The notes beneath the pieces were generated by a model. It saw only the letters and a list, made by a program, of their open reading frames with translations, made no database searches and had not been told where the DNA came from. From the NCBI GenBank assembly GCA_003242685.1, contig QGVD01000062.1, forward strand, positions 1-24,829: a stretch of DNA of 24,829 bases, read 5' to 3'. Both the position numbers and the translations under genes were made by a program. Shown here piece by piece: positions 12,714 to 21,411 of the stretch. Origin of the DNA: Pseudomonadota bacterium (GTDB lineage Bacteria; Pseudomonadota; Gammaproteobacteria; Steroidobacterales; Steroidobacteraceae). Every line of letters begins with the position of its first letter. Positions within the stretch are counted from its first letter, which is position 1.

Positions 12714-15293
12714 TCAGAAGCGGCGCTGGAATGTGATCGCCCACTCCCTCGGCCGGCTCGGCGTTCCTTTCTGGCCGCCACCGAAGGTCGGGCCGTTCCC
12801 GAAGAGGTTGTAGTAGTAGAACTTGTCGGTCAGGTTGGTGACGGAAAACGCGACGGACCAGTCCCCTTCCTGAGGCTCGAACGTCACACGCCCGTTGAAC
12901 ACCGAATACCCGGGGATCGTCTCCTCGGGAAGCGGAGCGCGCGTCACCGCGCCGAAGGTCATCTTCGACTGATAGAACCAGTCGAGGCGCGGAGTGAGCA
13001 TGCCGGCCGATCCGAGCGGAATGGCGTACTGAATGCCGCCGCTCGCGTTCCACTCCGGCTGCACGAGCGCATCCGGATGGCGATAGCCCTGCTGCGTCGG
13101 ATCGTCGATCTCCCCTTCGAACCGGATGTATCCGGCCGTCGCGTTGAGGGTCAGCCGGTCGATGGGACGATAGGTCAGCTCCGCCTCGAAGCCGTAGACC
13201 TCGGCCGGCGCCACGACCTGCAGCGGCCAGCTGATTCCGGTGGTCCCCTCGAAGAACGTTCCCGGTGGGCAGATCGGATCAAACACCGGATCGGAGGGCT
13301 CCGTCGGAGCGGAGCACTGACGCGCACCGGCGCCACCGACGAAACGCTTGCTGTAGTCGCTGTAGAAGGCCGCCGTGTTCAGGCGAAGGCGCCGATCGAA
13401 GAGGTCACCCTTGAACCCGAGCTCGTACGCAGTGAGCTCCTCGCCGTCGAAGGGCAGGAGCTGAATCGGCGTGAAGGGTCGCGGCTGGAATCCCGGCGAG
13501 CGGAATCCCGTCGACACCTGACCGTAGACCATCATCGCGTCGTTGAAGCGATAGTCGACGCCCGCCTTCCAGTCGACGCGGCTGAGGCCGGCCTTCGCCG
13601 GCTCGTCGATCCGCAGGAAGACGCCGTGGTCGAATCCGTAGGACTTGCTCTCGTCGGTGTAGCGGAGACCGGCCGTCAGCGAGAGACGGTCGGTGACGTG
13701 GAACACCGCGTGCGCGAAGGCCGACGTGTTCTCCGTGTCGAACACGTCGTTCTGCTGGAAGTGCGGCACGATGTTGAGGAACGCGAGGTCTCCGAGCTGC
13801 ACCTCTCCCGCCTGCACCTGATCGGCCGTGTAGTAGAACGCGCCCAGCGTCCACTCCAGCCGATCATCGATCAGGCTTCCAGTGAGCTGCAGCTCCGCCG
13901 AGAACTGCTCGTGCCCGATGACGTAGAAGATGTTGTTGATCGGGAACGGCGTCTCGTCGTCGTCGCGCACGGTCTGCCCGTCGTACTCACGGTAGGCCGT
14001 GATCAGACGGGCATGCGTGCGATCGGTGAGATCGTAGTCGATCGTGCCCTGCACGCCCCAGCCTTCGAACTTGACGACGGCGGGCAGAAAGCGACCCGTA
14101 AAGGGATCGCCGAACGTTCCGTACGTGGCGTAGGGATTGCCGGTCACGAACCGGTCGTCGATGTCAGTGCGGATGCCGTACGTCCGGTAGATGGCGTTCG
14201 CGTTGTAGGTCGTTATCGATCCCGGCGCGAGGGGAATCTGCGGGTAGACCAGATAGCTGGGAGGAGGCGTCTGCTCGTCGTCGGTGTAGTCGGCTGCGAT
14301 CGAAGCTTCGAAGCGCTCGTTTCCTACGAAGCGGAGCATGAGCCGCCCCGCAGCCAGACGCTCGGCACCGCGCTCACCGAGCTTGCAGCCCTGACCGGCC
14401 GGCACGTACTGCGGGAAGGAGAACGCATTGTCCTCGGGGCTTCCCACCGGCACGGGATCGGGCAGCGTGTCCGCGTCGGGACCGTCTGCCCCGAGGCCGT
14501 CACCGATGCCCGCCAGCTCCGGCGTACCGTTGGCGATCATCTGGCACGTGAAATCGAGCACGTCCTGATAGCCGTCCCGGTGCTTCGAGACGCCGGTCAC
14601 GCGCATGAACAACCGGTCCTCGATGAGCGGCAGGTCGTAGCTCCCCTTGAACTCGAGGCGATCGAGGTCGCCGTACGTGGCCTCGATGAATCCGCCCCGG
14701 CTGCCGGAGGGCTTCTTCGAAACCACGCGGATCGCACCGCCGAGGCTGTTCTTGCCGAAGAGCGTGCCCTGAGGGCCGCGCAGCACCTCGACGCGCTCGA
14801 TGTCCATCAGGTCGAAGGAAGAACCGAAGAGCGTGCCGTGGTAGACGTCGTCGATGTATACGCCGACGCCCGGCTCGAACGCGAACAGCAGGTCCTGCTG
14901 TCCCACGCCCCGGATCTGGATGGTCGGTGCACCGGCATATGCGGCATGGGCCGGCCGGATGTAGGCGTTCGGCACCGACGCTCCGATGTCCTGGAGCTCA
15001 TTGAAGCCGCGGGCTTCCAGTGCATCGGCGGTCAGCGCGGTGATCGCGAGCGGGGTGTCCTGCAGGCTCTCTTCCCGGTAGCGCGCCGTCACGACGATCT
15101 CGTCGATCTGACGCTCGGCAGCCGCCTCTGACTCCTGCGCGGATGCCGGAAGGGCCGCACCCAGCACCGCCCCGACCGCGAACGAGACTTTCGCGAGCGG
15201 GATGCAGTGGGCCATTCGGGCTTTGCGCCTACTCTTATTAATATTAATAGTGTGATCCGATCCCGCTGCGCGAGCCGAACTCCCCTTCTCCAT
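12714..15293 (-). CDS. TonB-dependent outer-membrane receptor, 859 aa
   Basis: A large TBDR. The signal sequence core is VSFAVGAVLGAALPASAQE (residues about 36-54), the TonB-box-like EIVVTARYRE is at 65-74, and the plug contains IQIRGVGQQD and RVEVLRGPQGTLFGKNSLGG, the classic motif. The long barrel ends in REWAITFQRRF. The class is common among organisms with many receptors for plant or aromatic compounds, and the substrate is unknown. The start is uncertain. ATG 15293 has a good ribosome site (AAGGGGGAAG) but gives a long polar n-region; ATG 15215 gives a compact signal peptide (MAHCIPLAKV...) but has a weak ribosome site. The AT-rich palindrome at 15235-15248 lies between the two. The upstream gene on the same strand is another TBDR of the same class. 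Confidence 0.92.
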   Translation of the reverse strand: MEKGSSARAAGSDHTININKSRRKARMAHCIPLAKVSFAVGAVLGAALPASAQESEAAAERQIDEIVVTARYREESLQDTPLAITALTADALEARGFNELQDIGASVPNAYIRPAHAAYAGAPTIQIRGVGQQDLLFAFEPGVGVYIDDVYHGTLFGSSFDLMDIERVEVLRGPQGTLFGKNSLGGAIRVVSKKPSGSRGGFIEATYGDLDRLEFKGSYDLPLIEDRLFMRVTGVSKHRDGYQDVLDFTCQMIANGTPELAGIGDGLGADGPDADTLPDPVPVGSPEDNAFSFPQYVPAGQGCKLGERGAERLAAGRLMLRFVGNERFEASIAADYTDDEQTPPPSYLVYPQIPLAPGSITTYNANAIYRTYGIRTDIDDRFVTGNPYATYGTFGDPFTGRFLPAVVKFEGWGVQGTIDYDLTDRTHARLITAYREYDGQTVRDDDETPFPINNIFYVIGHEQFSAELQLTGSLIDDRLEWTLGAFYYTADQVQAGEVQLGDLAFLNIVPHFQQNDVFDTENTSAFAHAVFHVTDRLSLTAGLRYTDESKSYGFDHGVFLRIDEPAKAGLSRVDWKAGVDYRFNDAMMVYGQVSTGFRSPGFQPRPFTPIQLLPFDGEELTAYELGFKGDLFDRRLRLNTAAFYSDYSKRFVGGAGARQCSAPTEPSDPVFDPICPPGTFFEGTTGISWPLQVVAPAEVYGFEAELTYRPIDRLTLNATAGYIRFEGEIDDPTQQGYRHPDALVQPEWNASGGIQYAIPLGSAGMLTPRLDWFYQSKMTFGAVTRAPLPEETIPGYSVFNGRVTFEPQEGDWSVAFSVTNLTDKFYYYNLFGNGPTFGGGQKGTPSRPREWAITFQRRF
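15235..15248. promoter_or_regulatory. AT-only palindrome near the TBDR start
   Basis: TATTAATATTAATA is a perfect 14-nt palindrome of A and T in a GC-rich setting. On the minus strand it lies about 20 nt upstream of ATG 15215, but inside the frame if ATG 15293 is used (it would encode the ININ of HTININKS). It could be a -10 element or operator for a shorter transcript. Confidence 0.3.
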
Positions 15294-15439
15294 CGGATAC
15301 TTCCCCCTTGCGTTGAGTGACGTCGAGAGCGCCAGGGCACACGCCTCACCGTGTGCCGGCGCTGATGACCCTGGTCTTTCTCATTACTGGTCATGTACGC
15401 ACGAGGCGGGGAAATCCCTCACCCTCATGACGGAACCAG

Positions 15440-15546
15440 AGGGTCGGGGAAACCGGCCTGGCCTGGGGACCCTGCCGCCCCGGGGAAATCCGGGGCGGCG
15501 CGGAAGTGTGCGGTGAACGCGGGGAGGACCTCAGGGTCCTCCCCGC
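15440..15546. promoter_or_regulatory. Three consecutive GC hairpins in the inter-TBDR spacer
   Basis: In order: AGGGTC (15440-15445) pairs with GACCCT (15468-15473). GCCGCCCCGG (15474-15483) pairs with CCGGGGCGGC (15490-15499) around the loop GGAAAT. GCGGGGAGGACC (15519-15530) pairs with GGTCCTCCCCGC (15535-15546) around the loop TCAG. The last two are perfect 10- and 12-bp stems. On the minus strand they follow the TBDR stop at 15591 but have no T-tract, so they may stop, slow or protect the transcript. A structured RNA is an alternative. Confidence 0.5.
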
Positions 15547-15590
15547 CATGGGGCCCGGGCTTGCCCCTCCCCGATCAGAGCTTCGTGCGA

Positions 15591-17927
15591 TTACCAGCGA
15601 TAGCCGATGGTCGCACCGAACCAGCGCGGCTTGTCGTAGATCGTCGAGACAGCGCCCGTGAGCGTCGCGAACGACGTGCGGAAGAGCGCGATCTTCTCGT
15701 CGGTGAGGTTGTTCACCCACAGCGAGCCGGTCCAGTGCCCGTCGTCCGAGGTGTACGTGAGGCGTGCATCCAGACGCGTGTACGACGGCAGGCGCAGATC
15801 CCGGTAGTCGATCGCGTTGCTCGTGCGCTCGTCGACGTACGAGACGCCGAGCTGCGCGCCGAGCCGGCCACCGAGCGCCGGCCACTCGTAGCGCGCAAAG
15901 CCCGTGGCCGAGAGATTCGGCGTGCCCGGCGTGGCGAAGCTGCCGAAGCGGTTACCGCCGAGCGGCACGTTCTTCTGCTCGCCGTCGAGCCAGGTGACCG
16001 CAGCCTGGAGCTGCCAGCCCTCGGCCGGGCTCGTGATGAGCTCGAGCTCCGCACCGTCGATCTCGGCATCGACGTTGAGCACGCGCAGGAAGCCGTCGAC
16101 CACGAGATACGACTGATAGTCGTCGTAGTCGTAGTGGAACACCGCGCCGTTGAAGCGCGTCGTGCCGCCGAGGATCGTCGACTTGAAGCCCACCTCGTAG
16201 CTCGTGAGGATCTCCTGGTCGTACTGCACGTGCTCGAGGCCGTAGAACTGGCCGCCGCCGGAGTTGAAGCCGCCGGCCTTGTTGGCGCGAGTGACACCTC
16301 CGTACACGAGCACGTCGTCCATCGGCCGCCAGTTGAGCTGCAGCTTGCCGGACCAGTTGCCGTCGTTGAACCCGCCGTCGTAGCCCTGGAACTGCAGGCT
16401 CTGCGGGAACACGAAGGTACCGAGGAACTGGCACATGTCCATGTCCACCGGCGGGAAGCCCGGTCCGGCCGATCCGGCCGGCACCACGCCGAACTGCGGA
16501 TGCGGCACGCAGTCGCCGCGGTTGACGAGATGCTTGTCGTCCTCCGTCCAGCGGAAGCCGGCGATCACCGTCCAGCGGTCGGCGAAGTCGTACTCGCCCT
16601 GCACGAAGCCGGCGATCGACTGGGTGTCCTGCGAGTAGTTCGCCAGCAGGTTGACGAGGAACCCCGGGTTCTCGATCGTGCCGACGTTGGTGTGCGCATC
16701 GATGTCGATATCGAGGTAGTAGATACCCGCCACCCAGCGCGTGCGCTCGCCCTCGCCGGAAAGGCGCAGCTCCTGCGAGAGCTGCCGGCCGTCACTGTTC
16801 TGCGTGAACTGGAACAGTGGGACGTCCGAGCCGTCGGCGTCGCCGAGAAAGCGCGCCCGCATGTCCAGCCAGTCCGTGATCGAGGTGAGCGTGAGCCCGT
16901 CGCGCAGCCGCCAGTCGACGGTGACCGTCGCGCCGTAGATATCGTTGCTCCAGCGCGTCTCGTTGAACGAGCTGACGAAAGGATCGTCGTCGGGTTCCGC
17001 GAAGAAGCAGTTGCCGTACCGCTCGCTGCCCGGAGGCGCGAGCGTGAAGCCGAAGAGCGGCGCCGTCGGGAACGTGGCGTTGCAGTAGGCCGCATACTCG
17101 GCAGCCGAGCGCGGATAACGCTCCTCGCCCGTGGCCGGATCGACGATGAAGGGCCGCGGATCCTGTCCGCGCCCCGCCTCCGGCTGGAAGAGGCTCGCGC
17201 GCGCATTGACGAGCACCGAGACGTCGTCGTTCGGCTCGAAGAGAAGCTGCGCGCGGGCACTGTAGTTCTCGAGCGACTCACCGTCCTCGCCGGAACGGTT
17301 CTCGATGTAGCCGTCGTGCCGGTCCGAATAGAACGACAGACGCCCCGAAACCGTATCCGAGAGCGGACCGCCGACCGCACCCTCGATACCGAACTGACCG
17401 TTCTCGCCCACCGTGAGCTGCGTGTACGCATCGAAGACGCGGCTCGGACGCTTCGAGATCACGTGGATGAGACCGCCCGTGGCGTTGCGGCCGAACAGGG
17501 TGCCCTGCGGCCCTTTCAACACCTCGACGCGCTCGATGTCGTAGAGCGGCGCGCCGGCCGCCGGAAGGAAACTGACGTACGCACCATCGGTGAACAGAAC
17601 CGTCGCCGCCTCGTTCTGCGGAGCGATGTCGCGCTGACCCACACCGCGCAGCGTGAACGTCGTATTCGAGGCGTTGCCGGACGACTCCATGCGCAGGCCC
17701 GGCGTGACGTCCATCAGTCCCTGCACGCTCGTCAGGCCGCGGTTCTGCAGCTCCTCGCCCGACAGGGCGGTGATGGCGATGCCCACGTCCTGGATGTTCT
17801 CGTCGCGCTTCTGCGCGCTGACGACGATCTCCTGGAGCTCCTGTGCGAACGCAGGCAGCGCTGCTGTCGCGACACAGAATGCGACCGTACCGGTGAGCAC
17901 CCGTCGCACGGCTGTTCTGCAATTCAT
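15591..17927 (-). CDS. TonB-dependent outer-membrane receptor, 778 aa
   Basis: Signal peptide MNCRTAVRRVLTGTVAFCVA...ALPAFAQ|E, then the TonB-box-like EIVVSAQKRDE at 33-43 and a plug with VGIAITALSGEELQNRGL, FTLRGVGQRD and RVEVLKGPQGTLFGRNATGG. The barrel follows and ends in WFGATIGYRW, with the terminal aromatic typical of outer-membrane beta-barrels. The ATG at 17927 was chosen for its signal peptide and the GAGGGGGAAG ribosome site; the frame stays open to 18044. It is of the same broad class as the next gene downstream (15293-12714), but the two diverge in plug and barrel, so they probably serve different ligands. Upstream lies a plausible promoter with a palindromic operator-like site. 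The substrate is unknown; an aromatic or glycan-like ligand is as likely as a siderophore. Confidence 0.93.
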   Translation of the reverse strand: MNCRTAVRRVLTGTVAFCVATAALPAFAQELQEIVVSAQKRDENIQDVGIAITALSGEELQNRGLTSVQGLMDVTPGLRMESSGNASNTTFTLRGVGQRDIAPQNEAATVLFTDGAYVSFLPAAGAPLYDIERVEVLKGPQGTLFGRNATGGLIHVISKRPSRVFDAYTQLTVGENGQFGIEGAVGGPLSDTVSGRLSFYSDRHDGYIENRSGEDGESLENYSARAQLLFEPNDDVSVLVNARASLFQPEAGRGQDPRPFIVDPATGEERYPRSAAEYAAYCNATFPTAPLFGFTLAPPGSERYGNCFFAEPDDDPFVSSFNETRWSNDIYGATVTVDWRLRDGLTLTSITDWLDMRARFLGDADGSDVPLFQFTQNSDGRQLSQELRLSGEGERTRWVAGIYYLDIDIDAHTNVGTIENPGFLVNLLANYSQDTQSIAGFVQGEYDFADRWTVIAGFRWTEDDKHLVNRGDCVPHPQFGVVPAGSAGPGFPPVDMDMCQFLGTFVFPQSLQFQGYDGGFNDGNWSGKLQLNWRPMDDVLVYGGVTRANKAGGFNSGGGQFYGLEHVQYDQEILTSYEVGFKSTILGGTTRFNGAVFHYDYDDYQSYLVVDGFLRVLNVDAEIDGAELELITSPAEGWQLQAAVTWLDGEQKNVPLGGNRFGSFATPGTPNLSATGFARYEWPALGGRLGAQLGVSYVDERTSNAIDYRDLRLPSYTRLDARLTYTSDDGHWTGSLWVNNLTDEKIALFRTSFATLTGAVSTIYDKPRWFGATIGYRW

Positions 17928-17955
17928 CGTCACTTCCCCCTCGTCATGCGGATGT

Positions 17956-18001
17956 TGTCTCGAATCGGAGACATCTAGCAGAGCGGACAGGGAGAAATCA
18001 A
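17956..18001 (-). promoter_or_regulatory. Candidate promoter and palindromic operator for the 15591-17927 TBDR
   Basis: On the minus strand TTGATT (18001-17996) and TAGATG (17977-17972) form a fair sigma-70-like -35/-10 pair with an 18-nt spacer. Overlapping the -10 and the expected start site is the perfect inverted repeat TGTCTC-GAATCG-GAGACA (17956-17973). ATGTTGTCT (17952-17960) is shared with the promoter region of the TBDR at 2431-4779. Confidence 0.4.
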
Positions 18002-18094
18002 CGCTTGACGAACTGCGTCGGCGCAACAGCCCGACGCGATGCACGCTATCGGATCCGTACTGTCGATTCCGATCGGGAGAGATTTACTTCTTGG

Positions 18095-19123
18095 TCAGTG
18101 GCGTGGAGGCACACGAAGCTTCAGGCACCAGCGGTCGGGTGCGAGCTCATCCGTCTCCGCCGTCACGGGAATGAATCGCTGGATGATGGAGAGATTGGTT
18201 CGGGTGTGGCTCGAGAGCGGAAGCGTCGTGAAGCTGCCGCCGGCGGCGAGCGCAAGCGGCACCAGCAGCTGATCCGCCAGGTACGGATCGACCGCGACGT
18301 CCGCATCGAGATAGCGGCGTACCTCTTGAGCGAGGTCACCTGCTACCTTCTCCGCGGGAACGCCTCGCATGCCGAAACCGATGAATACGCTCTCGAGGTG
18401 CTCCGCTTCGACCTTCACGTGGAGCACGTTGCCGGGTCCGAGCGCCTCTGCATGCTCGGTGACACAGGCATTCGGCCGGAGACCGAGCTTCGCCTGCAGC
18501 ACGTTGAGCTCGCGCTCCGCGATGTGATCCGGCAGGCGGGACAGCAGTGCGTGCGCGGTGATGGCACGTATCGCGCCGCGTTCCATCAGCACCAGCTCCG
18601 TTGCCGCGGAGCGCGGCTCGATGGTCACGTGCACGATGCCGCCTCCCTTGGGGTAGAACCCGGGGCGCTCGAGCGTCATCTGTGCATTGAAGCCGACCCG
18701 CGCGACGACGGGCAGGAAGGCGTCACGCACGAACTCGAATGTCGGTGCACGAGGGTTGTGTGTGCCGCCGCGGAGCAGAACCCGCGAAGGCGCATCGCAG
18801 CACGCGAGAGCCGGAAAGATCGTCTGGAAGACGAGCATCGTGCTGCCGGCCGTGCCCACGTCGATCTCGTACGTGCCCGGATGGATCCCTGAGGGCTCGA
18901 ACGAGAGCACGCTCGAGCCCACCTTGTCCCCTTCGACGCGCGCGCTGCTGATTCGCGCGGCCGCATGGACTGCGGCGAGGTGCTGCGCCCGGAGTCCCGG
19001 GTTACTGCGCCGCGCGCGGATGTTGCGCAACGTGACCGCGCGCCCTGTGCACATCGCGAGCGTGAGCGCGGTGCGGACGATCTGCCCGCCGCCCTCGCCG
19101 ACCGAAGCGTCGATCTCGATCAT
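18095..19123 (-). CDS. rtcA: RNA 3'-terminal phosphate cyclase, 342 aa
   Basis: RtcA converts an RNA 3'-phosphate to a 2',3'-cyclic phosphate using ATP through a covalent histidinyl-AMP. The length matches E. coli RtcA (about 338 aa). The N-terminal signature DASVGEGGGQIVRTALTLA (5-23), VGTAGSTMLVFQTI and the insert region with FYPKGGG fit the family. The catalytic histidine is His306 in LSSHTRTN, the SHTxTN motif that receives AMP. ATG 19123 begins the conserved MIEIDASVGEGGGQ; an upstream in-frame TTG at 19162 is unlikely. In many bacteria rtcA sits with rtcB and the sigma-54 regulator rtcR; neither is seen in this window. Neighbours are TBDRs, so it is probably its own transcription unit, behind the terminator at 19187-19216. 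Confidence 0.95.
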   Translation of the reverse strand: MIEIDASVGEGGGQIVRTALTLAMCTGRAVTLRNIRARRSNPGLRAQHLAAVHAAARISSARVEGDKVGSSVLSFEPSGIHPGTYEIDVGTAGSTMLVFQTIFPALACCDAPSRVLLRGGTHNPRAPTFEFVRDAFLPVVARVGFNAQMTLERPGFYPKGGGIVHVTIEPRSAATELVLMERGAIRAITAHALLSRLPDHIAERELNVLQAKLGLRPNACVTEHAEALGPGNVLHVKVEAEHLESVFIGFGMRGVPAEKVAGDLAQEVRRYLDADVAVDPYLADQLLVPLALAAGGSFTTLPLSSHTRTNLSIIQRFIPVTAETDELAPDRWCLKLRVPPRH

Positions 19124-19124
19124 G

Positions 19125-19160
19125 GCCCCGTGGAATACAGCACGGGCAACGAAACGGGGC
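19125..19160 (-). promoter_or_regulatory. Leader hairpin overlapping the rtcA ribosome site
   Basis: GCCCCGT (19125-19131) and ACGGGGC (19154-19160) can pair across a 22-nt loop in the rtcA leader. On the transcript the 3' arm, ACGGGGC, ends at the base next to the ATG and supplies the only purine-rich, SD-like bases, so the stem could mask the start. The length of the loop makes this tentative. Confidence 0.25.
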
Positions 19161-19186
19161 AATCCGGACGTTTCGTCATCCGGAAA

Positions 19187-19216
19187 GGAATCGGCGCCCT
19201 GGCGGGCGCCGATTCC
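19187..19216 (-). terminator. Terminator of the siderophore receptor gene
   Basis: A perfect 13-bp stem, GGAATCGGCGCCC / GGGCGCCGATTCC, with loop TGGC, 22 nt after the receptor stop codon on the minus strand. A short TTT run follows. It probably ends the receptor transcript before rtcA. Confidence 0.65.
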
Positions 19217-19238
19217 AGATCGATGCCCCGAGCGAGGA

Positions 19239-21377
19239 TCAGAAGCTCGCGGTCACGGTGAGCCGTGCAGCCAGCGGTGATCCGGGCGTGATGTTGTTGT
19301 TGCTGTGCGCGTACTGGAAGTAGTGCTTGTCGAAGAGGTTCTCGACGTTGAGCTGCGCACGCCACCTGGCGTTGGGAGTGTAGAACACCGCTCCGTCCAC
19401 ACGGGTGTAGCCCGGCAGCTTCACGTTGCTCGCCGGCGTGGTGAGGTTCTCGATCGCGGCGAACACTTCGTCCTTGTAGACCACGCCGAGACCCACGCCC
19501 CACGTGCTCGATACGTCGTACCGGTTCCAGAGTGAGAAAGTCGTCTTCGGAAGGTGAGCGAGCTGCGCTCCCTTCTGCACGGTCGCCGACTGGTTGCTGG
19601 TGATCTCGCCGTCCTGGTAGGCACCCGCGGCGATGACGCTCCACCGGTCCGTGACCTGCCCGGCGACGCCGAGCTCGATGCCGCGATTGCGCTGCCCGTC
19701 GACAAGGATGAGTCGCGTCGCATCGTCGGGGTCCGTGACCGCCACTTTCCTGCGCTCGAGCTCGAACAGCGCCACCGTCACTGCGAGATCCGGTTTTGCG
19801 TCCCACTTGACGCCGACCTCGTAGTTGACGAACTCCTCGGGGTCGAGCGACGAGTTCGTTGCCGAAAGCGAAGAAAGCTGATCGCCCGCACGCGGCTGAT
19901 ACGTGAGGCTGTACGACGCGTAGGCCGATACGTTCTCGATCGGCTTGTAGACCAGAGCCAGGCGCGGCGAGAAGAGGTCGTCGTCCGAGCTGAAGTCGGT
20001 GCCCGTGCGGCGGTTCGTGAAGTCCACCTCGAAGCTGTCGTAACGGAATCCCGCGACGAGGAGGAACTGCGGCGACAGAGCGATCTCGTCGTGCAGGTAT
20101 ACGGCAGCGATCTTCGCCGTGCCGTCGTTGTCGGCATCCGTTGCGCTCTGACGGAAGGAAACCGGCAGGGTCGTCCGCGGATCGCCGACCGGCACCTGGA
20201 TCGAAGTCGTGCCGGGAGCCACGGTGTCGAAGTAGCCGGTATTGCGGAAGTTCTCGGTGTCCTGGCGTCCGAGCTCGATCCCCGCCAGGAGCTTGTGGGT
20301 GACCGCACCGGTCGTCAGCGTGAAGTTGAGGTCCGTCTGGTTGAAGAAGTTCTCGCGCTGGGTGGCATTGTTGTACGCGACGAGCGACACGAGCGTGCCC
20401 GCCGGATTGCCCCCCACCGGCGTCGTGTTCACGGCACCGGCAAACACGTTCTGATAGAACTTGTCGTAGTCGCTGTAGCGCGTGCGGTTGCGCAGCACCA
20501 CGTCGTCGCTGAAGCGGTGCTCGACGAGGAGATTCGCCATCCGCACGGTGGCCTCGACCGGCGACTGATCCGGGTCGCCGAAGAACTCACCGCGACGCGT
20601 CTCGAGCGGACGGCCCAGGAAGGACGACACGCCGCGATCGGCCGTGCGCTCGTCGTGGAAGTACTCCACTCCGGCGGTCACGGTCGTGCGGTCCCCCGCT
20701 CTGAACGTCACCGTCGGATTGATGCCGTAACGCTCGAGCGTCACGTCGTCGCGGTAGCTCTCGGAATCCTCGTACACGCCGTTGATGCGGAAGGCGATGC
20801 TGTCGGTCAGCGCCTGACCGAAGTCCGCGGTGATACGCCTGTTTTCGAAGCTCCCGAGCTGGAGAGAGACGGAGCGCACGGGATCGAACACCGGCTGCTT
20901 GCTCACGCGGTTGATGAGACCGCCGACACCGCCGCGGCCGAAGAGCGCCCCGTTGGGTCCTTTCAGGACTTCGACCTGCTGGACGTTGTAGAGATCGCGG
21001 TAGTACTGAACGTCATCGCGCATGCCGTCCAGGAAGAAGTCTCCCGTCGTGCTGTTGCCGCGGATGACCGGCGTTTCGCGGTTGCCTTCACCCTGCGCCA
21101 TGCTCACGCCCGGCACGTACTGCATGGCCTCACCGATGTTCTGCGTGTTGAGATCGTCCAGCGTCTGGCGCGTGATCACGCTGATCGACTGCGGCACGTC
21201 GCGAAGCGGCGTATCCGTCTTCGCGCTCTGGGCGGTCTCCGTCCTGTAGCCTTCCTCGACGGTCGCTTCCACCTGCACCTTGGGAAGGACGGTCGGTTTG
21301 CTGTCCGCAGCCTGCGAAACGGACACGACGGCCAGCGGCAGGCTCACCAGGCTGGCCCGAATCAGCGGTGATGACAT
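19239..21377 (-). CDS. TonB-dependent siderophore receptor, Fiu-like catecholate type, 712 aa
   Basis: Signal peptide at residues 1-23 (SSPLIRASLVSLPLAVVSVSQA|AD). TonB-box region LPKVQVEATVEE at 31-42. The plug has VPQSISVITRQTLDDLNTQN, RGNSTTGDFFLDGMRDDVQY (106-125), YYRDLYNVQQVEVLKGPNGA and LFGRGGVGGLINRVSKQP, which is close to the Fiu/BfnH-type pattern for monomeric catechol and catecholate siderophores. The barrel ends AHSNNNITPGSPLAARLTVTASF, also typical (HxNNNIxPG). A ribosome site, GAGGG, lies 8 nt before ATG 21377. A near-perfect Fur box lies 35 nt further upstream, so iron repression is expected. A terminator follows. Ligand identity (a catecholate, or aryl-type iron chelator) is inferred from family resemblance only. 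Confidence 0.93.
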   Translation of the reverse strand: MSSPLIRASLVSLPLAVVSVSQAADSKPTVLPKVQVEATVEEGYRTETAQSAKTDTPLRDVPQSISVITRQTLDDLNTQNIGEAMQYVPGVSMAQGEGNRETPVIRGNSTTGDFFLDGMRDDVQYYRDLYNVQQVEVLKGPNGALFGRGGVGGLINRVSKQPVFDPVRSVSLQLGSFENRRITADFGQALTDSIAFRINGVYEDSESYRDDVTLERYGINPTVTFRAGDRTTVTAGVEYFHDERTADRGVSSFLGRPLETRRGEFFGDPDQSPVEATVRMANLLVEHRFSDDVVLRNRTRYSDYDKFYQNVFAGAVNTTPVGGNPAGTLVSLVAYNNATQRENFFNQTDLNFTLTTGAVTHKLLAGIELGRQDTENFRNTGYFDTVAPGTTSIQVPVGDPRTTLPVSFRQSATDADNDGTAKIAAVYLHDEIALSPQFLLVAGFRYDSFEVDFTNRRTGTDFSSDDDLFSPRLALVYKPIENVSAYASYSLTYQPRAGDQLSSLSATNSSLDPEEFVNYEVGVKWDAKPDLAVTVALFELERRKVAVTDPDDATRLILVDGQRNRGIELGVAGQVTDRWSVIAAGAYQDGEITSNQSATVQKGAQLAHLPKTTFSLWNRYDVSSTWGVGLGVVYKDEVFAAIENLTTPASNVKLPGYTRVDGAVFYTPNARWRAQLNVENLFDKHYFQYAHSNNNITPGSPLAARLTVTASF

Positions 21378-21411
21378 GAGTCGAACCCTCGGGGCACCAA
21401 AGGCAATTACG

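Noticed and set aside
12696..15131. An 811-codon open frame on the plus strand opposite the second TBDR
   Set aside because: Same reasoning: composition is that of a codon shadow (LRVEHVVLLEVRHDVEERE type text), with no recognisable domain.
15393..17978. An 861-codon open frame on the plus strand opposite a TBDR
   Set aside because: It is rich in Arg, Val, Ala and Glu without family motifs or a signal peptide, and lies antisense to a receptor with clear plug motifs. Long antisense frames are expected in such GC-rich genes.
19554..21371. A 605-codon open frame on the plus strand opposite the siderophore receptor
   Set aside because: Shadow of a gene with unambiguous Fiu-like plug motifs, a Fur box and a terminator on the minus strand.
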